From Hexactinellida sp. DTS-2022 (taxonomy: Eukaryota; Porifera; Hexactinellida), in the NCBI GenBank assembly GCA_028753945.1, contig JAPNXP010000011.1, positions 2,170,001-2,234,000 of the forward strand: a DNA stretch of 64,000 bases, written 5' to 3'. Below are positions 58,724-64,000 of the stretch, piece by piece. The position numbers were made by a program, and so were the translations under genes. Within the stretch, counting starts at the first letter, position 1, and every line of letters starts with the position of its first letter. Below the pieces are notes generated by a model that was not told the DNA's origin, ran no database searches, and was given only the letters and a program-made list of their open reading frames with translations.

Positions 58724-59104
58724 CTGGGGCGCCGGCGACCCGCCGGAGCAACGAGTGCACGAGTAGAAATGATGACCAAGACCGAGGGAGGAGGGGGGGG
58801 GGCGAAGTCCCCCGCACCCCCCCCCTTCATGCATCGTTTGGTTAATATATGATTTATATAAATTGTTGATATAGTTTTGTAGTTTGACAATAACTAGCAT
58901 GTCTAGCAACTGCTTAAATCGTGGAAATCGGAAATGAATTACCTTGAAAATCATTGATATTATGTGTTACTAATGATTTTTTAGTTGAGTCGGAGCTATT
59001 GATTATTTGATTAGTTTGTTAGTTAGTTTTGAGTCAGATTTTTGCGGAAAGAAAAATTGACCAGAGCAATGGGCCCACCGTGCACCCGTGCCGCCGGCGC
59101 CCTA
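58724..59104. mobile_element. Probable 381 bp MITE with GC-rich ends
   Basis: Ends are CTGGGGCGCCGGCGACC and, inverse, CTAGGGCGCCGGCGGC. Flanks share ATATA, but in simple sequence, so the duplication is weak. The left part has a G-run/C-run pair at 58790-58826. Confidence 0.55.
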
Positions 59105-59741
59105 GATATAATCAACTACATTTATTCGAAATATAACTTTACTCAATCTTCGAAATTTCACACCCGCACGAATATTCTCATCATTGTCATTATTACCATG
59201 AAATACTTTCAAAGTAATATCGTACTTGTTACCGAACCGAACAACCAAACAAATACAAGAATTAAAATGATTGTAACAAAACCACTTTGCGTGTACTTCA
59301 AATTTCTACCATTAATTATCACTCGCATAATGTTTAATTTTCATTTTATTTCCAGAAAAAAGCCCTGCGTTCAGTTCGTTCAGTTCAAGTTCATTCAGTT
59401 CGTTTGTGAACCTTTCATTCCCTGGTTATTGGACAATATATTTCTGTGCAAAATACTCTAGCCGGCCCTGAATTTCTTTTTGATAGTTTTTAGAGCATAT
59501 TTCGCATGTTATCTACGTTGGTTTTATTCCAGAAAATCCCAACACTTTAGATAGTAATTTTTATTTCCGCCACTGGCATAATACAAAAATCTTTGGTAAA
59601 TTTCCTCACATATTATAGAGAAATAATCATATTTTTATTGCTTATTACTTCACGAATTAGAAATACCCCTTGCATAATATTACTTAGTTAACATTGTTAT
59701 CTAATCACATTCTAAGATTTCTACTGAATGAGTTGTATATA
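59105..59741. other. Intronic stretch with a hAT-like right end
   Basis: About 59355-59424 ends GTGAACCTTTCATTCCCTG, the right end of the family at 26570. The CGTTCAGTTCAAGTTCATTC repeats fit this. No left end was found. Confidence 0.5.
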
Positions 59742-59927
59742 CAGGTAAACCTTCGAAATGCGACACTTTTGGGAGCAGAGCTTGTGCCGGATATTCGGAT
59801 GTTGTCGCATTTGAGAGGTTGCCTCCACATGCATTATTTACATTGCAAAGTCAATCGGGAGAATGATTTTGTGCCGTATCTCGGAGGTTGCCGTATTTCA
59901 GACGTGTCGCATTTAGAGGTTTACCTG
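59742..59927. mobile_element. mariner-type MITE, 186 bp
   Basis: Ends are CAGGTAAACCTTCGAAATGC and, inverse, CAGGTAAACCTCTAAATGC, flanked by TA (59740-59741 and 59928-59929). The motif GGAGGTTGCC or its variant occurs near both halves. Confidence 0.85.
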
Positions 59928-60053
59928 TATAGGAAAACTGTATTATAATATAAATGCAATGATATTCTACTCTCAAAGTATATCCAATCATACGTCGCCC
60001 ATTTTATAATATTTATTTTACTTATTTAATGATTTATAACTTCAGGAATATCT

Positions 60054-60992
60054 CAGGGCCGTGCCACTAATGCAAACTGACCAAGTCAAACCTGGGCAAA
60101 TTTTTTCCAGACCAGGTTCTGACCAGGTCAACCTGGTCATATAACTAGGTCAACCTGTTTGTATAACTAGGTCAACCTGGTCATTTAACCAGGTTCTCGC
60201 TAGCTGATGAGTTTCAAAACAATTCTTATTGTTATGAGCAGTGCCGGATCCAGACATGTTGAAAAGGGGGTGCCCAAGAAATAATGCTAGCCTAGCGATC
60301 AACTTATAAGGGGTTCTAAGGGGTACCCCCTAGATTTCTTTTTTAGTTATATACACTCAGAAGTCATTTTAAACGCTAATTTCTTTATAAGGAGCCATAA
60401 TTCAAACTTGAGGCTGAAGTTTCTTAATTATTTCATCAATTTCAGCCTAAATTTCAGTCAATTTCAGTTTCGAAGGGGGGGGCAGCCTCCCTGGGCCCCC
60501 CTTGGATCCGCCTCTGATGAGTATTAAATATATAATTTACGTATAAAGCACTGAAAAGGGGACTTCATCTAGAACAGTGGTTACCAACATGGGGTCAATG
60601 GACCACTTGGGGATCCACGAGCTCTAGTAGGGGTCCACAGAGTGTATTACGGTCTATGGGAGGGGTCCACAAAAACAGAGGGAATTTATATAGGGGTCCA
60701 CGGCTGAAAAAGGTTGGGAAACGTGTACATTGGACTAAATACATGAACGACCAAAGTTTTAGTTTCGCTCGCTAGTTCTGGGATTCTCTGTAAGCTTATG
60801 GAGACGAATTAAGAAATTACATTCAAATACGTATATTTCGGATAATTAATCAAAATTACTGTGCACTAATAATACAAGATTTTACTAAAGTTACTAAAAT
60901 ATGTTAGTGGGAAACTCACTAACACAGATGTTTTATATGTTTACTCTAATTAGGTTTGACCTGGTCAGGTAAAATAGGCTCTCACGGCCCTG
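60054..60992. mobile_element. 939 bp element with 5-bp duplication, AACCTGGTCA-rich
   Basis: Ends are CAGGGCCGTG on both strands, followed by CCAGGTCAAACCTGG-type motifs. The 5-bp duplication is TATCT (60049-60053 and 60993-60997). A smaller relative lies at 60239-60516. A GGGGTCCAC-rich repeat, starting CAGTGGTTACCAAC, lies at about 60573-60730. Confidence 0.8.
60239..60516. mobile_element. 278 bp MITE with 5-bp duplication, nested
   Basis: Ends are CAGTGCCGGATCCAG and, inverse, CAGAGGCGGATCCAAG. The 5-bp duplication is ATGAG (60234-60238 and 60517-60521). Confidence 0.78.
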
Positions 60993-60997
60993 TATCT

Positions 60998-62060
60998 AGC
61001 ATATAGAAAGGGTCCTTTGAGTGCCGTTTACGATTTTCCTAATACATCTAAATAATTGTTGTAAGTGTTTGAATCAGAAAAATGTAAAATAATTATTGAA
61101 ATATGACGAAGTACACTTTGAAGAGTTATTCAACAAATTCAGGGTTATGAATCCAATTCAAAATGGCACTAATTTTACAGTTAGTATACATAGACAATAT
61201 TCAAAGCATAATTAGATTTAAACTTCTTCGTTTTTTTTTTAATGGGCGCACTTATTTTCAGGGAGGTATAGGAATTTAATATTACGAAAAATGGAAAGTT
61301 GCAAATTTACTCGAACGATTATTATATGATAACAAATATGATTGTGGATTTATTATCAGTATAGATAAGGCTAAACTGATATATCTATGGATCAGAATAG
61401 AAACATTCTTCTTAAGGTGTGGGTCGAGCCTTAATAAAATAGAATATTATATTTTGAATTTTCATTTTTATGGCGGTGATAAAATCTTTAACTAAATAAT
61501 GAACCAATTAAATAATTAAATTCTTATCATTATGAGGTAGTTGGATTATATAAATTGTTATTTCACATTTGAATTCTATGTGGTTCTGAATTTCTAATCA
61601 CTATAATTTTTTATACTTTGATACAGCCACATTCTCATTTTTCCCACTTGTTCTACAAGTGAACGTGGCATAAACACTTGATGAAATCTTTCTAAAATCA
61701 AGTGAAATCACAATTTATAACTATGTTAGGATAGTTATAGTTATTTCATAGTAGTTCAAACTTCCGATAATAAGTTACAAGAAGAATATTGTGTCTGTAT
61801 TTAAATTCTTGTTGCACATATACTTTTGTATCGTTAGATTATTTCACTTGTGGCTAGCGCTACCAAAATGTATATTTCCACTAACTTCCCTTTTCCAATT
61901 ATCCATTCCTTCTCTTTTAGAACTATATTTCAGTAGTCATATATTATTTATAAGTCGACCAAGGATGATTGCTTTAAGTGGTTAAATACGTTGCTTCTGT
62001 AAGATGTTATTACTAACACTATTGTTTGCGCGCGAAAGAACATTTCCTAGAGGAAGATAT
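60998..62060. other. Intronic stretch, nothing recognised
   Basis: AT-rich sequence. No gene signal before about 62060. Confidence 0.5.
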
Positions 62061-62720
62061 ACTATCTCTGACGTATTCACTACCCTATCGACCAAATGCA
62101 TTCTCAAGATTACCTCTTAATTTCCTCGTCTAGATGCAAGTTCTTCGCTATGATTTTATTCCATATGTCCTATCTATCTCCTAAATATCTTTCAGAGCCG
62201 AATTATCAAACAGCCACAAAGTTTAAAATTTGGAGAACATTGACTTTTTAACGTATTTGATACAAGCAAGTCATCAATCAATCAAAGCTATTGGCGATAG
62301 GTATTCTGTATTCACTCTTGAGGTTAGACTTTTAGAAGTTTATCCATCAATCCATATTTAATTGCTAGCGCTTTATCAGATCGAACCGATTTCATTGTCC
62401 TTAGATGTCATAAATCATATACTCCAGGTGAAGCTCTTCTTAGTGAAGTTGTTCGTCACTTGTTTGCAAATACTTCTCAGATTGAATATGTACATTTGTC
62501 ATCATATTAATTCAGCCAAAGAATACATCATTGATGCAATTGATAGAATTGAGAAGTGTAGCACAAATGATCTAAATCTAAATAATGAGGATAACGTGTT
62601 CTCTAACACTTCCCACCTCTTCAATTCGTTATATTCCAGATTGTATCCTGGTGTTAAAAGATACAACAAACGTACATACAATATTATTACACAGGTATTT
62701 TATTTCCCACGAACTCTATA
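62060..62720 (+). pseudogene. Decayed coding region, family not recognised
   Basis: Segments in three + frames seem to continue one another. About 62137-62250 reads SRCKFFAMILFHMSYLS and NYQTATKFKIWRTLTF. About 62425-62510 reads EALLSEVVRHLFANTSQIEY. About 62505-62697 reads NSAKEYIIDAIDRIEKCSTN and SHLFNSLYSRLYPGVKRYNK. The composition and continuity suggest an old gene with frameshifts. I do not recognise it, and no DOCK motif fits. Confidence 0.35.
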
Positions 62721-63272
62721 GAGTTTGTACCACCCTATTGAAAATGAGGTGGAATATTTAGTTATTCTAAAAATGCAGCAAAGACTCCTCAAAAGCACAT
62801 CATCATCGAAATTGTCAAATGCTAGAGCTCCTCTAAGTGTGTAGTATTATTTCCCATCACTCAGCACAATTAATCCAATAATTAAGTTTTTAGCAATATT
62901 GATATGTAGTCTGCATAAGAAAGGTTAAATCTTATTCGCCTTTTACCTCCTTGCCAGGGCCGGGGAGAGGGGGGGTTGCTTGGGGTAAAACCGGGGGGCC
63001 CGGGATAGCTAGGGGGCCCGGATCGGCATCTGAATGTTTCTTTAGGACTTCATAATATTGAGTCTGCAAAATAGTTATTGTGCCTTATAATACATCATTC
63101 ACCACAATATGAATTCCTTCGTTGCACTAATAATTGTTATCATCAATATACAGTATATCACAAAGGATCCAATGTGTCACTAATAAATTGTTACTAATCG
63201 TATTTCATTGGTTGATACCATATTATTAGTTTTTGCTATGCTTGACTCATTGAGAAATCCAGGGTTGCCAAC
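62721..63272. other. Intronic stretch with a G-rich remnant
   Basis: About 62953-63025 (CCAGGGCCGGGGAGAGGGGG, then GGGGGGCCCGGGATAGC) looks like part of a MITE with CAGGGCCGG ends. The other end is not found. Confidence 0.4.
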
Positions 63273-63280
63273 CCTCCCGC

Positions 63281-63721
63281 ATACCTGCCAACCTATTTGA
63301 GTCATATCCCTGTACAGGCTCCAATTTTCCACTGTACATTGGCCAAAATCCCTGTACACCTCCCAAAGATTTTCTCGCTCCCTGCGCTCGCTCGTCCAGG
63401 GAATTACTATACACTTACATTGCAAATTAGTACTTTGGAAAGGCGAAAGCATTGAATTATATATTGTGCAGGTAATCCCTGTACGCTTTATTCTGCATTG
63501 ACCACATAAAGGCACAACTGGTTTCTATATTTAGAAACCAGTTGTGCCTTTATGTGGTCAATGCAGAATGCATGGCTGAATATACTATCATAACTAGACT
63601 TTTTGAGACATTATTTAACACATAATTAGTAAATTATAAATCCCTGTACAAATTGAATAAATCCCTGTACGCCTGTACAGAACAGGCAAAATGTTTAAAT
63701 TCCTGTACGGTTGGCAGTTAT
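63281..63721. mobile_element. hAT-type MITE, 441 bp, TCCCTGTAC-rich
   Basis: Ends are ATACCTGCCAACC and, inverse, ATAACTGCCAACC. Flanks are CCTCCCGC and GCTCCCGC (7 of 8). Units of ATCCCTGTACA recur near both ends. It appears to have inserted into another hAT-like terminus (CAGGGTTGCCAACCCTCCCG at 63260). Confidence 0.82.
63490..63569. repeat. Perfect 38-bp inverted repeat with 4-nt loop
   Basis: Arms 63490-63527 and 63532-63569 are exact reverse complements around the loop TATT. The left arm starts ATTCTGCATTGACCACATAA. It lies inside the hAT MITE at 63281-63721. Confidence 0.97.
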
Positions 63722-63729
63722 GCTCCCGC

Positions 63730-64000
63730 TTTGGCGGTTGTCCCCCGATTTTTTGCCTTTTTTTTCTCCCATCCTCCCGATCTTCCGCAAAACTTTTTAA
63801 ACCCCCACTTTTTGGAAATTGTTTATATATTTATATTTTATGATAATTAATTAAATAACGGGATTTGTTTAAATTATTCAAATAAATTAGTCAACCTTCG
63901 AGCAACAAGTTTTTGAGTTTTCGTTTTTTAAAAGTTTTTTTAGTTGTAGTTTTTGTTTTAATTTTTTCCGAGTACCAAGTTTCTTTTCTAATTGTAGATA
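63730..64000. other. Window end, nothing recognised
   Basis: T-rich sequence (63743-63820, 63910-63970). It may be the continuation of the outer hAT-like remnant that starts at 63260. Confidence 0.4.

Noticed and set aside
59042..59461. 139-codon plus-strand open frame
   Set aside because: It starts inside a MITE end and finishes inside a hAT-like right end; no conserved motif and no splice context.
56829..64000. A sixth DOCK exon with the N-R-M-S-C-T-V-N motif
   Set aside because: I looked for a phase-1 acceptor followed by D-Y-R and DHR2 motifs in the remaining sequence and found none; the next exon is probably to the right of the window.

Overview
The window is strongly AT-rich eukaryotic DNA. 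It holds long, spliceosomal-type introns, short exons and a dense, decayed mix of cut-and-paste DNA transposons. Nothing bacterial is visible: no operons, no Shine-Dalgarno-led genes and no CRISPR. The transposon mix (many hAT-type MITEs, P-element/THAP relatives, pogo/mariner, Harbinger- and piggyBac-like MITEs, and orphan gene families that I know from cnidarians, molluscs and arthropods) points to an invertebrate animal. The one host gene is diverged from vertebrate homologues, so a fast-evolving lineage is likely. I cannot name the species.

The backbone is one host gene on the + strand. Five exons (4101-4345, 19349-19556, 27687-28037, 33647-33972, 56641-56828) join in one uninterrupted frame with matching intron phases. 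Together they encode about 439 residues of a DOCK-family protein (dedicator of cytokinesis, a Rac-activating exchange factor; best fit DOCK-A, then DOCK-B). The encoded part is the helical region between DHR1 and DHR2, up to the entrance of DHR2. Neither end of the gene is in the window. Introns are about 15.0, 8.1, 5.6 and 22.7 kb, plus more than 7 kb after the last exon. Almost everything else here is therefore intronic. The 5.6 kb intron appears to use a GC-AG donor.

The intron filling, left to right: a broken orphan-family gene at 1-1468; an unassigned decayed coding region at 5.0-6.1 kb; a DDE-transposase-like pseudogene at 7.2-9.4 kb; a 3.2 kb TIR-bounded region with a THAP remnant at 11.56-14.78 kb; hAT MITEs through 12-32 kb; tandem and pogo repeats at 20-23 and 32 kb; a 2.5 kb element with 0.47 kb inverted repeats carrying an orphan gene at 36.5-39.1 kb; a four-level transposon nest at 39.66-44.03 kb; a long P-element-like pseudogene at 47.0-49.7 kb; a second orphan-gene copy at 50.4-51.3 kb; and more MITEs to the right end.

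The clearest signal beyond the host gene is the hAT-type MITE population. Fourteen elements have perfect 8-bp target-site duplications and several more have near-perfect ones. Several of these elements are filled internally with short repeats derived from their own termini. No intact transposase is visible, so the elements here look non-autonomous or dead. I saw no tRNA or rRNA gene.
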